64,000 bases of DNA. It comes from Pseudomonadota bacterium (lineage in GTDB: Bacteria > Pseudomonadota > Gammaproteobacteria > Xanthomonadales > SZUA-38). Position numbers and translations under genes: made by a program. Positions 1 through 9,149 of the stretch are shown here, in pieces. Below the pieces are notes generated by a model that worked only from the letters and a program-made list of their open reading frames with translations, searched no databases and was not told where the DNA came from. The stretch's first letter is position 1, and every line of letters starts with the position of its first letter. The stretch lies in assembly GCA_039033415.1 (NCBI GenBank), contig JBCCCR010000012.1:1-64000 (forward strand). The letters are read 5' to 3'.

Positions 1-812
1 AGGGGATGGACGACGATTCACACCGCATGGAGGCGCTGACGCCAAAAGAGAAGAAAGGCCTGTGGCGGTCACTCTGGGCGACGCTGCTGTTCGCTGGCGT
101 GATTGCCCTGATGGTCGTTCCGGAAGGCGCGATACTTCGAAATCAGGCGACGGGCGCCGTCGCTGGTTCACCGTTTTTGAAAGGTATTGTCGCGATTATT
201 TTTGTGTATTTTCTGATGGTGGGCGTTGTCTACGGCCGTACCGTCGGGACCATCAACTCCGACCGAGATGTGATCAACGCCATGGCGCACGCTATGAGCA
301 CGCTCGGGCTCTATATCGCCCTGGTCTTCTTTGCCGCCCAGTTCGTCAAGTTCTTTGGCTGGACGAATCTCGGTGCCATAACGGCCGTGACCGGTGCGAA
401 CTTTCTACAGGGTATCGGGCTGACCGGTCCGCTGCTCTTCTTTCTTTTTATCCTGGTGTGCGCGTTTATCAATCTGATGTTGGGTTCCGCGTCCGCGCAG
501 TGGGCGGTCACTGCCCCCATTTTTGTGCCGATGCTCATGCTGCTTGGGTATGCCCCCGAAGTGATCCAGTCGGCTTACCGAATCGGTGACTCCAGCACCA
601 ACATCATCACCCCCATGATGAGCTACTTCGGGTTGATCATGGCTTTTGTCGCCAGGTACCAACCCAAGGCAGGTGTCGGGACTCTGATCGCCATGATGCT
701 GCCGTATTCCGTGGCGTTTCTCATTTTCTGGTCGGTGTTTTTCTTTCTGTGGACATTTGTCCTCGGCCTACCGGTTGGGCCAGCGTCACCGACCTACTAC
801 AACGTCGGGTAA
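1..812 (+). CDS. AbgT-family transporter, C-terminal part (truncated by window edge)
   Basis: This is the C-terminal half or so of a membrane transporter of the AbgT family (p-aminobenzoyl-glutamate or related antimetabolite transport). The frame is open to the first base, so the first visible ATG at 6 is probably internal. The visible 268 residues hold about six hydrophobic segments. They include the family-like stretches NLMLGSASAQWAVTAPIFVP and IGDSSTNIITPMMSY, which match the conserved Ser/Thr/Asn-rich re-entrant region of AbgT proteins. A RidA-like gene follows 31 bases later on the same strand, so the two may be cotranscribed. The substrate cannot be told from sequence, and some family members export sulfonamides rather than import p-aminobenzoyl-glutamate. 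The family call is firm and the function is not. Confidence 0.88.
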   Translation, partial: GMDDDSHRMEALTPKEKKGLWRSLWATLLFAGVIALMVVPEGAILRNQATGAVAGSPFLKGIVAIIFVYFLMVGVVYGRTVGTINSDRDVINAMAHAMSTLGLYIALVFFAAQFVKFFGWTNLGAITAVTGANFLQGIGLTGPLLFFLFILVCAFINLMLGSASAQWAVTAPIFVPMLMLLGYAPEVIQSAYRIGDSSTNIITPMMSYFGLIMAFVARYQPKAGVGTLIAMMLPYSVAFLIFWSVFFFLWTFVLGLPVGPASPTYYNVG

Positions 813-843
813 GAGACCCGACCGCGAACCCGCTGAGAAAACG

Positions 844-1365
844 ATGAATCGACTGCTCTTGCTGCCCATGATTTTCTGCCTGCTGCTTCCAATGGCGGCC
901 ACCGCTGACGTGGAAGCGAAGCTTCAGGCGATGGGAATCGAACTCTACCCATATGTGGAACCCACCAACCAGTTTGTCTACGTCGTGCAGGCAGGAAACC
1001 TGGCGTTTACGGCGGGACACGGCCCGAAGCGGGCTGACGGGACGTACCTGATCGGACGACTCGGCGACGCCCTGACGGTCGAGGAGGGCGCTCAGGCGGC
1101 TCGTCTGTCGGGCATTGCGCTGCTTTCCAGCCTGAAGCACGAGCTTGGCGATCTCGACCGCATCAAGCGATTTGTGAAGGTGCTGGGCATGGTAAACGCG
1201 ACCGAAGATTTCACTCAGCACTCCGCGGTGATCAACGGATTTTCGGACTTGATCGTCGAAGTGTTCGGTGAAAAGGGTAAACACGCCCGGTCAGCCGTGG
1301 GGATGCAGTCGCTGCCCGTGGGTTTTGCCACAGAAATCGAGGTGGTGGTTGAACTCTATGAGTAG
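844..1365 (+). CDS. Exported RidA/YjgF-family protein
   Basis: 173-residue protein of the RidA (YjgF/YER057c/UK114) fold. The start at 844 is chosen because it gives a clean Sec signal peptide (MNRLLLLPMIFCLLLPMAATA). The upstream in-frame start at 757 would overlap the transporter and add a charged, non-signal extension. The mature part contains the family pattern LAFTAGHGP early, then RLSGIALLSSLK and a C-terminal PVGFATEIEVVVEL. Classical RidA deaminates reactive enamines in the cytoplasm and uses a conserved arginine. A periplasmic copy near a transporter and a kelch protein suggests a different or extracytoplasmic role. Subfamily and substrate are not determinable here. Confidence 0.85.
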   Translation: MNRLLLLPMIFCLLLPMAATADVEAKLQAMGIELYPYVEPTNQFVYVVQAGNLAFTAGHGPKRADGTYLIGRLGDALTVEEGAQAARLSGIALLSSLKHELGDLDRIKRFVKVLGMVNATEDFTQHSAVINGFSDLIVEVFGEKGKHARSAVGMQSLPVGFATEIEVVVELYE

Positions 1366-1401
1366 CGCCGCCGGACCCTGCGATCTACTCGGTTGGGTTT
1401 C

Positions 1402-2439
1402 GTGATCTCGTCAGGCAAAGCCGCTCAGGGGATTTTGGCCTTGGCGTTTGTGTTCGGACTGACAGGTTTCTCCGCCGCTGAGGAGAGCAGTCAAATAACC
1501 TGGTCAGCCGCCGCGCCGCTGCCCTACCGGGTGCAGGAAATCTACCCGGTAGTCCATCAGGGCAAAATCTACGTGGCCGGCGGCTTAAGCCCGGATGTGC
1601 CCGAGCAGCAAATGAACATTTCTGATCAGGTCTGGGCCTATGACCCGGAGCTCGACCGGTGGGTTGCCGCACCGTCTCTCCCTGAGCCTCGGCATCATCC
1701 CTTTTTGGTGTCGTACGAAGACGCCATCTACGCCTTCGGTGGGTTCATCGCCCGCGATGGTGGTCGCTGGCATAACAGCAGTGACGTACTCCGCCTGGTC
1801 GATGGTGGGTCTTCCTGGGAAAAAATTGGGAGTATGCCGAGCCCCCAGGCGGAAACCCTGGCGGTCGTTCTTAAGCACAAGATTCACCTGGCTAGCGGCA
1901 GATCCCCAAGGGGGTCGCAGAACGCTCGCTGGGGCGATCAGATCGATGTTGCTGAACATCGGATTTATGATCCGACGACCGGTTCCTGGGCTCCTGCGCC
2001 GGCTCTTGATGTAGCACGCAACAGTGCGTCGGGCGTCCGCCTGGGGGGCGCCTGGCACGTCATTGCCGGGCGCACCGTTGCCGGTGGCAATCTGCCGACC
2101 CACGAACTTTACGATCTCGAAGCAAACAGCTGGACCCGTAAAGCGCCGCTGCCTCAGGCGCAGGGTGGTCTCGCCGCTGCGGCGCTGCACGGCAAGATTT
2201 ATGTATTCGGCGGCGAGTATTTCGACAACGGCGGCGGCGTGTATGAAGAGGTTTGGGAATACACGCCCGAGACGGACAGGTGGCGGCACGTCAGCGACAT
2301 GCCCGTGCCGCGTCACGGGCTGGGCGCGGTGACGCTGGGTGACGCCATTTATGTGGTCGGCGGTGCCACCGAGGCTGGCGGTGCCGGAACGTCAAATCGC
2401 GTCTCGGTGTTCACGCTTACCGAGGCTACTTCTCCTTAG
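1402..2439 (+). CDS. Exported kelch-repeat protein
   Basis: About 345 residues, with a signal peptide ending near GFSAAEE, then at least five kelch-type blades. The blades are recognised by repeated glycine-rich strands such as GKIYVAGG, DAIYAFGG, GKIYVFGGEY and DAIYVVGG, each followed by the Tyr-Trp pattern (VWAYDPELDRW, VWEYTPETDRW). A six-bladed beta-propeller is expected. Bacterial secreted kelch proteins include N-acetylneuraminate epimerases and galactose-oxidase-like folds, but no copper ligand set was recognised and no sialic-acid genes are nearby. GTG at 1402 is taken as start. TTG at 1393 is the alternative and neither has a strong ribosome site. It follows the RidA-like gene by 36 bases and is probably in the same transcript. 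Confidence 0.82.
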   Translation: MISSGKAAQGILALAFVFGLTGFSAAEESSQITWSAAAPLPYRVQEIYPVVHQGKIYVAGGLSPDVPEQQMNISDQVWAYDPELDRWVAAPSLPEPRHHPFLVSYEDAIYAFGGFIARDGGRWHNSSDVLRLVDGGSSWEKIGSMPSPQAETLAVVLKHKIHLASGRSPRGSQNARWGDQIDVAEHRIYDPTTGSWAPAPALDVARNSASGVRLGGAWHVIAGRTVAGGNLPTHELYDLEANSWTRKAPLPQAQGGLAAAALHGKIYVFGGEYFDNGGGVYEEVWEYTPETDRWRHVSDMPVPRHGLGAVTLGDAIYVVGGATEAGGAGTSNRVSVFTLTEATSP

Positions 2440-2507
2440 GCGACCGGCTCGCCGCGCGGCTCAAGGTCGCGCACAGTGGCCACGGACGCCCAACTCTTGG
2501 CCAATCG

Positions 2508-3620
2508 CTAATGGCGTTTAGCCCTCGTGAGCGTCATGACCAGCGGCAGGTGGTCAGACACGCCACGGCGGTTCTCCAGGTTAAACCGATTCACCGTGCC
2601 GTCGGGGTTGAGCTGGTCTCCGTAACCGTTGGCAATAAAAACGCCACCCTTTGGCATATGCCATCCGTTTTCCGCTTCGCTCTCGGAGAACAAGATCATG
2701 TCGAGAAACGACCAGGTTTGGCCGCGCGACCAATAGTTGGTGCCCAGGCAGCCCTCGCAATCAGCCTCGTGGGCGACGGTCCAAAAGGGTCGAACCCGGT
2801 CGTCCATGATCGAGGTGCCCGTCATTTCGCGAGCCGGCGTATTGAAATCCCCGGCCGCAAACACGGGCTGATCTGCCGGGACACGGGATCGGAGTGTGTT
2901 GAGGTGATCGTAGGCCACTTCCCGCATCTCGATGGGGTGGAACGGTGCCGGGAAATGCACACAAAAGCCCGTCAATCGGCCGCCACCGGGAAGCTGGAAG
3001 GTCGCCTCGAGTACCCCGCGCGTATCCTTGATCCTGTCGGGAAAAGCGGGTGCATCGAAGGCGTGCAGCACCGGTTCTGTGGCCAGCGGGAGTCGGCTTA
3101 AAAATGCAACGTCGATGCCCCGCAGGTCCTGGCCTTCGATGAGAATCGGCTTGCCGTACCCGGCCGCTTGGAGATACTCCTGAGACAGACGGGTCAGGAT
3201 CTCGATGTTTTCGACTTCCTGCAGCGCAAGAATGTCCGGTCCCTTGCCGTCGTTGATCTGAAGAATGGTCTTTCCAAGCTGTCGAAGCTTGAACTCAACA
3301 GCCTCTTCGCTCCAGTCGAGCCCTAGGCAGTCGTTTCGCCAGCGTTCGACTTCGATCGTATTGCAGCGTGTCACGTGTTCGGCGGTGCGCTTGCGACTGA
3401 CGGGCAGGTAGGTGTAGTCGTCTTTGCCGGCGTCATGCGTCGTGTTGAACAGGTTCTCGACGTTGAAGGTCATGACGGTGACCGACGATGATTCGGAGCT
3501 GGGGTTGGCGCCTTTGACGTTCGACGTCTCCTGCGGACTGCATCCTGCGAGCACCATAATCGCTAGGAACGCCGAGACTCGACGTTTCAGTCCGAATAGC
3601 GCTGTGGCTGGCATAGGCAT
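2508..3620 (-). CDS. Endonuclease/exonuclease/phosphatase-family lipoprotein
   Basis: 370 residues. The N-terminus carries a lipobox (VLAGC, Cys27), so the protein is predicted to be lipidated and anchored in the envelope. The EEP (DNase I-like) catalytic pattern is complete. MTFNVENLF gives the first Asn, ALQEVEN the metal-binding Glu, AAGDFNTPA the Asp/Asn pair, and GVSDHLPLVMT the terminal Asp-His pair. Such proteins hydrolyse phosphodiester bonds in nucleic acids or phospholipids. Extracellular nucleic-acid scavenging is plausible but inferred. It is convergent with the kelch gene and divergent from the creatininase gene. I see no transcription signal that links it to either. Confidence 0.87.
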   Translation of the reverse strand: MPMPATALFGLKRRVSAFLAIMVLAGCSPQETSNVKGANPSSESSSVTVMTFNVENLFNTTHDAGKDDYTYLPVSRKRTAEHVTRCNTIEVERWRNDCLGLDWSEEAVEFKLRQLGKTILQINDGKGPDILALQEVENIEILTRLSQEYLQAAGYGKPILIEGQDLRGIDVAFLSRLPLATEPVLHAFDAPAFPDRIKDTRGVLEATFQLPGGGRLTGFCVHFPAPFHPIEMREVAYDHLNTLRSRVPADQPVFAAGDFNTPAREMTGTSIMDDRVRPFWTVAHEADCEGCLGTNYWSRGQTWSFLDMILFSESEAENGWHMPKGGVFIANGYGDQLNPDGTVNRFNLENRRGVSDHLPLVMTLTRAKRH

Positions 3621-3765
3621 TCAGTGTGACCGATGAGGGGAAACCGGCGAGCAGCCTAGCACAGCGTCATGTCGGGTTTGCGTCGATTCCACCGCTTGAA
3701 CAGACGCATCCGAGGTAGAATCTTTTCCCGTCGCCGAACCCGGCGTTTGCACAAGGAATCTCATC

Positions 3766-4518
3766 ATGGAGCTCAGGTTCAGCACCTGGCCGGAGGTCGA
3801 GGGTTATCTCAAGGGCAGCCACGCCATCGTGTTGCCCATCGGTTCGACCGAGCAACATGGGCCCAATGGCCTCATCGGCACCGATGCGCTGTGTCCAGAG
3901 GCCCTCGCGCTAGAGCTGGGGAAACAGACAGGCGCGCTCATCGCACCGACCATTTCGGTCGGTATGGCGCAGCACCATCTGGGGTTTCCTGGATCGATCA
4001 CGCTGAAACCGTCGACGCTGATTCTAGTCATCCGCGATACGGTCAACTCCCTGGTCCAGCACGGTTTCCGACGTTTCTATTTCCTGAATGGTCACGGCGG
4101 CAACGTGGCGACCGTCACCGCCGCGTTTTCTGAGCTATACGCGCAAACGAGTCTCGGGGAGCAGCCGGGGGCACCGGGTGGCATTCGCTGCATTCTGCGA
4201 AACTGGTGGGAGGCCAACGGCGTGATGGCGCTGAGCCGATCGCTGTTTGGGGATGCCGACGGCAGCCATGCGACCTGCGGGGAGGTATCGCTCACGCAGT
4301 ACGCCTACCCCGACAGCCGCAAGACGGCCGAGATGAACCCGCCGATTGCCCCGAACGGCCCAATTTACGACGCCGCCGACTATCGACGCCGCTTTCCGGA
4401 CGGGCGAATCGGTTCTAACCCGTCGCTCGCAAACCCCGAGGCGGGTAAGAAGCTGTTCGATCTGGCGCTGGAGGGGATCGCTGCCGACTTCCAGAAGTTT
4501 TCTACTGCCGGTCAATAA
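3766..4518 (+). CDS. Creatininase-family amidohydrolase
   Basis: 250 residues, close to the usual length of the creatininase (creatinine amidohydrolase) family. Metal-binding motifs are intact: GSTEQHGPNG (Glu and His), then GTDAL (Asp), the family hallmark NGHGGN, and a Glu in HATCGEVSL. The start is supported by an AAGGAA ribosome site eight bases upstream. Members open cyclic amides such as creatinine or act on formamide groups in riboflavin/F420 and mycofactocin pathways. No pathway partner is adjacent, so the substrate is unassigned. It is cytoplasmic (no signal peptide), and is followed 138 bases later by the exported Asp-box protein, which has its own promoter-like sequence. Confidence 0.85.
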   Translation: MELRFSTWPEVEGYLKGSHAIVLPIGSTEQHGPNGLIGTDALCPEALALELGKQTGALIAPTISVGMAQHHLGFPGSITLKPSTLILVIRDTVNSLVQHGFRRFYFLNGHGGNVATVTAAFSELYAQTSLGEQPGAPGGIRCILRNWWEANGVMALSRSLFGDADGSHATCGEVSLTQYAYPDSRKTAEMNPPIAPNGPIYDAADYRRRFPDGRIGSNPSLANPEAGKKLFDLALEGIAADFQKFSTAGQ

Positions 4519-4564
4519 CTCCTTACGGCAAACGCTTGTTAACGACCGTTCTGGGCTGCGCCGT

Positions 4565-4593
4565 TTGGTGAGTCCCCGGCGGCAATCTATACT
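4565..4593 (+). promoter_or_regulatory. Possible sigma-70 promoter of the Asp-box protein gene
   Basis: TTGGTG at 4565-4570 and TATACT at 4588-4593 are separated by 17 bases and lie about 65 bases before the ATG at 4657. The -10 matches five of six consensus bases and the -35 only three or four, so this is a moderate prediction. Confidence 0.4.
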
Positions 4594-4656
4594 GCCTGGC
4601 AATCCGAAGTTGGCTGTCAGTTTAGGCGGTCAACCGATCCACTTAGGCGACCCTTC

Positions 4657-7600
4657 ATGAGATTCATTTTTTCGCTTGCGAGTCTGGTGCTCGCGCAGTC
4701 CCTTGCCGGTTTTCCGTCAGCTTTTGCCAACGAAGACCGGTCGTTCTTCGACGGTATCGAGGCTCGCATGGTCGGCCCGTTTCGCGGTGGTCGCGCGACG
4801 GTGGCGGTTGGCGTACCCCAGAATCCTCATACTTACTACATGGGGGCCACCGGCGGCGTGTGGAAAACCACCAACGCTGGCGCCAGCTGGCGTGCGGTGT
4901 CGGACGATGATTTTGGCACGGCGGCGGTGGGCGCCATCGCGGTGGCACCCTCGGATCCGAATGTCGTTTATGTCGGCATGGGTGAGTCGCCCTTTCGTAA
5001 CATCGCCTCGTCGCAGGGGGATGGGGTTTACCGGTCTACTGATGCCGGCGAAAGCTGGGTCCACGTGGGATTCCGCGACGTTAAGCAAATCGGCGAGATC
5101 CGTGTTCATCCGAATGACCCCGACACGGTTTGGGTTGCGGCGCAGGGCAACGCGTACCGACCCGCGGATGACGGGGGTATCTTCAAGAGCAGCGACGGTG
5201 GTGCTACCTGGCGACGGGTGCTGACTCCCGAAAACGAATCGACGGGCGCCGTCGACCTGGCGCTGGATATGCAGAATCCGCGCATTCTCTATGCCGCCTT
5301 GTGGGACAACCAGCGTACTCCGTGGGCGCTGCGCTCGGGAGGGCCAGGCAGTGGCATCTGGCGCACCGTTGACGGTGGCGAAGCCTGGGAACGGCTTAGC
5401 GACGGCCTGCCAGACGGTATGGGCAAGATCGGTGTCGCCGCTTCACCGGCCAGGCCAGGTCTGGTCTGGGCCATTGTGGAGGCCGAGGGAGACAAGGGTG
5501 GCCTCTACCGATCCGACGATGGCGGCGATTCCTGGAAGCAGGTCAACAAGGCACGAGTCCTTCGCGCGCGATCGTGGTACTACATGCACATCTTTGCTGA
5601 TCCGAGTGACGCCGACACCGTGTACGTGTTGAACGCGCCGCTGCTCAAGTCGGTGGACGGCGGTAAGAGTTTTGCCAACGTGCCCGTGCCACACGGCGAT
5701 AACCACTACCTGTGGATCAGCCCGCAGGACTCCAAGCGGATGATCAATGCCAACGACGGCGGCGCCAACGTCTCCTTCGACGGGGGCGCAAGCTGGTCCC
5801 GGCAGGACAACCAGCCGACGGCGCAGTTTTATCGAGTGAATACGGACAATCTATTTGAGTACCGGATCTACGGGGGGCAGCAGGATAACTCGACGGTGGC
5901 TATCCGAAGTCGCTCGCGCGACGGCGGCATCGGCCGCGACGACTGGGAGATTCAAGGCGGCTGCGAGAGCGCCCACGTGGCGTTTGACGCAGACGACCCG
6001 AGGTACACCTACGCGGGCTGCTACCTGGGTCTGATTCAGGAATTTGACACCGTCACCCGTACGGCGCGATCGGTCAAAGCGTACGAAGAGCTTGGGCTTG
6101 GCGTCGAGGCCAAAGATCAGAAGCTGCGATTCAACTGGAACGCGCCGATCCACGTGTCCGAGCACAACAGCGCTGTGATCTACCATGCCGGCAACGTGGT
6201 CCTTCGCTCTGAGGATCGCGGCTACAGCTGGCGTACCGTCAGCCCGGACCTTACCCGCAACGAAGCGGACAAACAGGGGCCGGGGTCGGGCCCATATACC
6301 AACGAAAATATTGAGGTGTACAACACGATCTTTGCGCTCGAGGAAAGTCCGCACGAAGCGTCCACGTTGTGGGCCGGCACCGACGATGGGCTCCTCCATA
6401 TCACGCGTAACGGCGGAGAGACCTGGGACGATGTCACGCCGCGTGGCGTGGGTCGCGGTCTGATCAACGCCATCGACGTGTCGCCGCACGACCCGGCGGT
6501 CACTTACGTTACGGTGATGAAATACAAGGAGGGTGACAACAAGCCTTATTTATACCGAACGGCCAACTATGGGCGCAGCTGGAAGCGGATCAGCGACAAC
6601 CTCCCGCAGGAACACTTCGCCCGGGTCGTGCGCGAGGACCCGCAGCGGGAGGGGCTGCTGTTTGCCGGGATGGAGCGCGGCATTTACGTGTCCTTTAATG
6701 CCGGTGAGGACTGGCAGTCGCTTCAGCTCAATTTGCCCGTTGTGCCGGTAACGGATCTGATGGTTCGCCGCGGTGATCTGGTACTGTCGACTCAGGGGAG
6801 AGGCTTCTGGGTGATCGATGACATCAGCCCGCTGCGGCAGCATGCCGCAGCCCAGCAAACCTCCGTGCACCTGTACGACCCGAGGGCCGCTTACCGCCTC
6901 ACCCCCACTCGCGGGCGACCCAGCGGCGGCGAGAACTATGCGCCTAGCGCACCGGCAGGTGCGGTCATCTATTACTCACTACCCGATGAGCTCGATCTGG
7001 CTGAGGAGACCGTAAAGCTCGAAATCCTCGATGACGATGGCAAAGTGATCCGGACCCTCACGACCGAGACCGAAAGAGGCGTGGAGGGCGGAGGCCGCGG
7101 TGTTGCTTACGCGCTGCCTGCGGAAAAAGGCAGCAATCGTGCGGTATGGGATTTGCGGCGGAAAGCGACCCCCGAAATCGACTATCGATTTTTATTCGGC
7201 GCGGCGCGAGGCGCCAAGTCATTCAGCGGGCACGTTGTCGGGCCCGGCACCTACGGACTGCGGCTGACGGTGGGTGAGGAAGTACGCGAAGCCAGCGTTC
7301 AGGTGCTTTGGGACCCGATCAACGACTACGACGAGGATGCGATCACTGAGCAGCAGGTCATGTTGTCGAAGATTTACGGCATGCTGGAGGGCTTGTACGA
7401 GCGCATCGACACGCTGCTGGCGATAAAAGAGCAGGTTGAGCTGCGCCAGAGGCTTGCCAAGAAGGCAGACGACAACGATCAGGCGGAGGCTGCGGCAGCG
7501 GTGCTGGAGAAGCTGGAAGCGTGGCAGAACGGCGTCAGCACCCCGCAGCGCACCAACAACCAGGACGTGCTGAACTTCGCCGCCAAGCTGGACGCGTTTC

Positions 7601-7785
7601 TGTCCAACTTATATACCCAGGTGGATGCTGCGGTGCTGGGAGTCACGCAGGGGCAGCGGGATCGTTTGGCTGACCTGGAAGCACAGTGGCAAGAGGCGAT
7701 GGAATCCTGGGAAAAGATGATCGAGGAAGACGTCTCAGCCTACAGTCAACAGGCCGGGCCAGCGGTGGTTGTGCCCGAGCATTGA
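4657..7785 (+). CDS. Large exported Asp-box (BNR/VPS10-like) protein
   Basis: 1042 residues with a Sec signal peptide (cleavage near SAFA/NED). The body is two stacked propeller-like regions marked by about eleven Asp-box turns of pattern SxDxGxxW: TTNAGASW, STDAGESW, SSDGGATW, TVDGGEAW, SDDGGDSW, SFDGGASW, SEDRGYSW, TRNGGETW, TANYGRSW and degenerate copies. Beyond about residue 740 is a beta-rich domain, then a long helical C-terminus rich in Glu, Gln and Lys that may form a coiled coil. This layout matches a widespread bacterial family annotated as glycosyl hydrolase or sortilin/VPS10 domain protein. The Asp-boxes are structural, so glycosidase activity should not be assumed. Probable location is periplasm or cell surface. 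Confidence 0.87.
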   Translation: MRFIFSLASLVLAQSLAGFPSAFANEDRSFFDGIEARMVGPFRGGRATVAVGVPQNPHTYYMGATGGVWKTTNAGASWRAVSDDDFGTAAVGAIAVAPSDPNVVYVGMGESPFRNIASSQGDGVYRSTDAGESWVHVGFRDVKQIGEIRVHPNDPDTVWVAAQGNAYRPADDGGIFKSSDGGATWRRVLTPENESTGAVDLALDMQNPRILYAALWDNQRTPWALRSGGPGSGIWRTVDGGEAWERLSDGLPDGMGKIGVAASPARPGLVWAIVEAEGDKGGLYRSDDGGDSWKQVNKARVLRARSWYYMHIFADPSDADTVYVLNAPLLKSVDGGKSFANVPVPHGDNHYLWISPQDSKRMINANDGGANVSFDGGASWSRQDNQPTAQFYRVNTDNLFEYRIYGGQQDNSTVAIRSRSRDGGIGRDDWEIQGGCESAHVAFDADDPRYTYAGCYLGLIQEFDTVTRTARSVKAYEELGLGVEAKDQKLRFNWNAPIHVSEHNSAVIYHAGNVVLRSEDRGYSWRTVSPDLTRNEADKQGPGSGPYTNENIEVYNTIFALEESPHEASTLWAGTDDGLLHITRNGGETWDDVTPRGVGRGLINAIDVSPHDPAVTYVTVMKYKEGDNKPYLYRTANYGRSWKRISDNLPQEHFARVVREDPQREGLLFAGMERGIYVSFNAGEDWQSLQLNLPVVPVTDLMVRRGDLVLSTQGRGFWVIDDISPLRQHAAAQQTSVHLYDPRAAYRLTPTRGRPSGGENYAPSAPAGAVIYYSLPDELDLAEETVKLEILDDDGKVIRTLTTETERGVEGGGRGVAYALPAEKGSNRAVWDLRRKATPEIDYRFLFGAARGAKSFSGHVVGPGTYGLRLTVGEEVREASVQVLWDPINDYDEDAITEQQVMLSKIYGMLEGLYERIDTLLAIKEQVELRQRLAKKADDNDQAEAAAAVLEKLEAWQNGVSTPQRTNNQDVLNFAAKLDAFLSNLYTQVDAAVLGVTQGQRDRLADLEAQWQEAMESWEKMIEEDVSAYSQQAGPAVVVPEH

Positions 7786-7819
7786 GCAGACCGATCGCCA
7801 GTCGATAGTTCGGTTGTAC

Positions 7820-7848
7820 CGACGGGTTTCCGAGCCGGAAACCCGTCG
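7820..7848. terminator. Strong hairpin between convergent genes
   Basis: A perfect 12-bp inverted repeat (arms CGACGGGTTTCC at 7820-7831 and GGAAACCCGTCG at 7837-7848) with a five-base loop. It lies between the convergent stops at 7785 and 7861. No U-tract follows on either strand, so it may stabilise 3' ends or act as a bidirectional terminator with help rather than as a textbook intrinsic terminator. Confidence 0.6.
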
Positions 7849-7860
7849 TGACGTTGCAGG

Positions 7861-8727
7861 CTAGAGCGCTCGCTCAAACATCGCCAGCGTTCGCGCCCAG
7901 GCCTTTTCGGCTGGGTCATGGTTGTAAACTCGCGAGTCGAGCACACACCAGCCGTGCATGGCACCCTCGTAAACCTCGATTTCGGCCTTCAGCCCATTTT
8001 TCGCGAACTCTTCGCGCAAGACCTTTTTTGCTTGCGGGTCGCGCTCATCGTCGTTGTCGGCCACCGCGATCAGCAGCTGGGCTTTCATCTGCGGGATGAG
8101 CAGATGCGGGCTGTCGGGCCGGTCGGTCACGAGGCCGCCGCCGTGGTAAGAGCCTGCAGCTCCGATGCGATCGGGTACCGCTGCGGCCGTACGCATAATA
8201 ATCGGACCACCCATGCAGTAACCCATCGTGCCAACTTTGCGGCCGGTGTCGACGGGTGACTGTTCGTCGAGCCAGGCGACAAAAGCCTTGGCGTCGGTCT
8301 GATGCGTTTGCGCTGACAGGTTGCGGTACATCGGCATGACTTTCTCACGCGTTGCCTGGTCGCCAAAGCTTTCACCTTCCGCCACTACCGGCGACTTGGC
8401 GTCGCGATAGTACGGGTTGACGCAAAGCACGGCGTAACCGCTTTCGGCGAGGCGAGTCGCCATTTTCCGGAACGCCGGGCGCAGGGCGAGAATGTCGGGC
8501 CACATCAGCACCGCAGGGTGTTGACCTTCAGCTGGATGGACAAACAGCGCGTCACAAACGCCGTCCGGCGTCTCGATTTCCACGTCGGTGCTGGTGACCG
8601 CCAGCGCGTTGGCGGCGCGGGGCAGCATCATGGCCATCGCGCTGCCGGCGGCGAGCGCAGTGAACTCGCGGCGAGACAGTTTGCCAAGGTATTCGTCGGA
8701 TTCTTTGATGGTGTTCTCATCACACAT
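7861..8727 (-). CDS. Tat-exported dienelactone hydrolase-family protein
   Basis: 288 residues. Residues 18-42 form a twin-arginine signal (SRREFTALAAG followed by a hydrophobic run and an Ala-rich end), so export in folded form is predicted. The alpha/beta-hydrolase core has the dienelactone hydrolase triad. The nucleophile is Cys in GYCMGG (in place of the usual Ser), the Asp is in VADNDDERD, and the His is in GAMHGW. Characterised members hydrolyse dienelactone in chloroaromatic breakdown, but most envelope members have unknown substrates. It is convergent with the Asp-box gene. The next gene upstream (at 8919) points away from it. Confidence 0.88.
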   Translation of the reverse strand: MCDENTIKESDEYLGKLSRREFTALAAGSAMAMMLPRAANALAVTSTDVEIETPDGVCDALFVHPAEGQHPAVLMWPDILALRPAFRKMATRLAESGYAVLCVNPYYRDAKSPVVAEGESFGDQATREKVMPMYRNLSAQTHQTDAKAFVAWLDEQSPVDTGRKVGTMGYCMGGPIIMRTAAAVPDRIGAAGSYHGGGLVTDRPDSPHLLIPQMKAQLLIAVADNDDERDPQAKKVLREEFAKNGLKAEIEVYEGAMHGWCVLDSRVYNHDPAEKAWARTLAMFERAL

Positions 8728-8918
8728 GGTGATTGTTCCTCTGCGGTGTCAGGTTGCGATGACCGAGCGACGCGGTTGGTGCGCCGGGCCTACAAACGGG
8801 TCTGGAGAGTGTAGGGCGCCTGTGCCGGCAATTACAACGATTGTCTTCGTGGTTCTGTGAGCAGACGGCTTGCCACGAACGTTTATACTGCCCGTCCCCA
8901 AGGTTACAAGGAAAGGGT

Positions 8919-9149
8919 TTGAAACGGCCCCGTAGCGCAAAGACGATCTGGATTCGCCGCCTCACAGTGGCGGTTTTCCTGCTTAACCTGCTGGCCGTCA
9001 CTTGGCCTGTCCTTAAGTTTTTTAGACAAGCTGATCCTCGCTTCCTAGGCCTTCCGCTTTCGATGGCGTGGCCGGTGGGATGGATTGTCGTCGGCTGGAT
9101 CATGCTGCTGCTGCTTGACTATTTTGAGCGGCGGGAGGAAGACGGCTGA
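8919..9149 (+). CDS. Small membrane protein, DUF3311-like symporter partner
   Basis: About 76 residues with two hydrophobic helices (VFLLNLLAVTWPVLKFF and WPVGWIVVGWIMLLLLDYF), the shape of DUF3311/YhdT-type proteins encoded just ahead of sodium:solute symporters. The TTG at 8919 is preferred as start because AAGGAAAGG lies just upstream. The longer frame from 8841 also uses TTG and lacks such a site. Its stop overlaps the symporter start by one base (TGATG), indicating translational coupling. By analogy it probably assists or stabilises the symporter, but no direct function is established. Confidence 0.75.
   Translation: MKRPRSAKTIWIRRLTVAVFLLNLLAVTWPVLKFFRQADPRFLGLPLSMAWPVGWIVVGWIMLLLLDYFERREEDG

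Noticed and set aside
5851-6489. Minus-strand frame opposite the Asp-box gene.
   Set aside because: Antisense of a gene with eleven recognisable Asp-boxes; no independent evidence.
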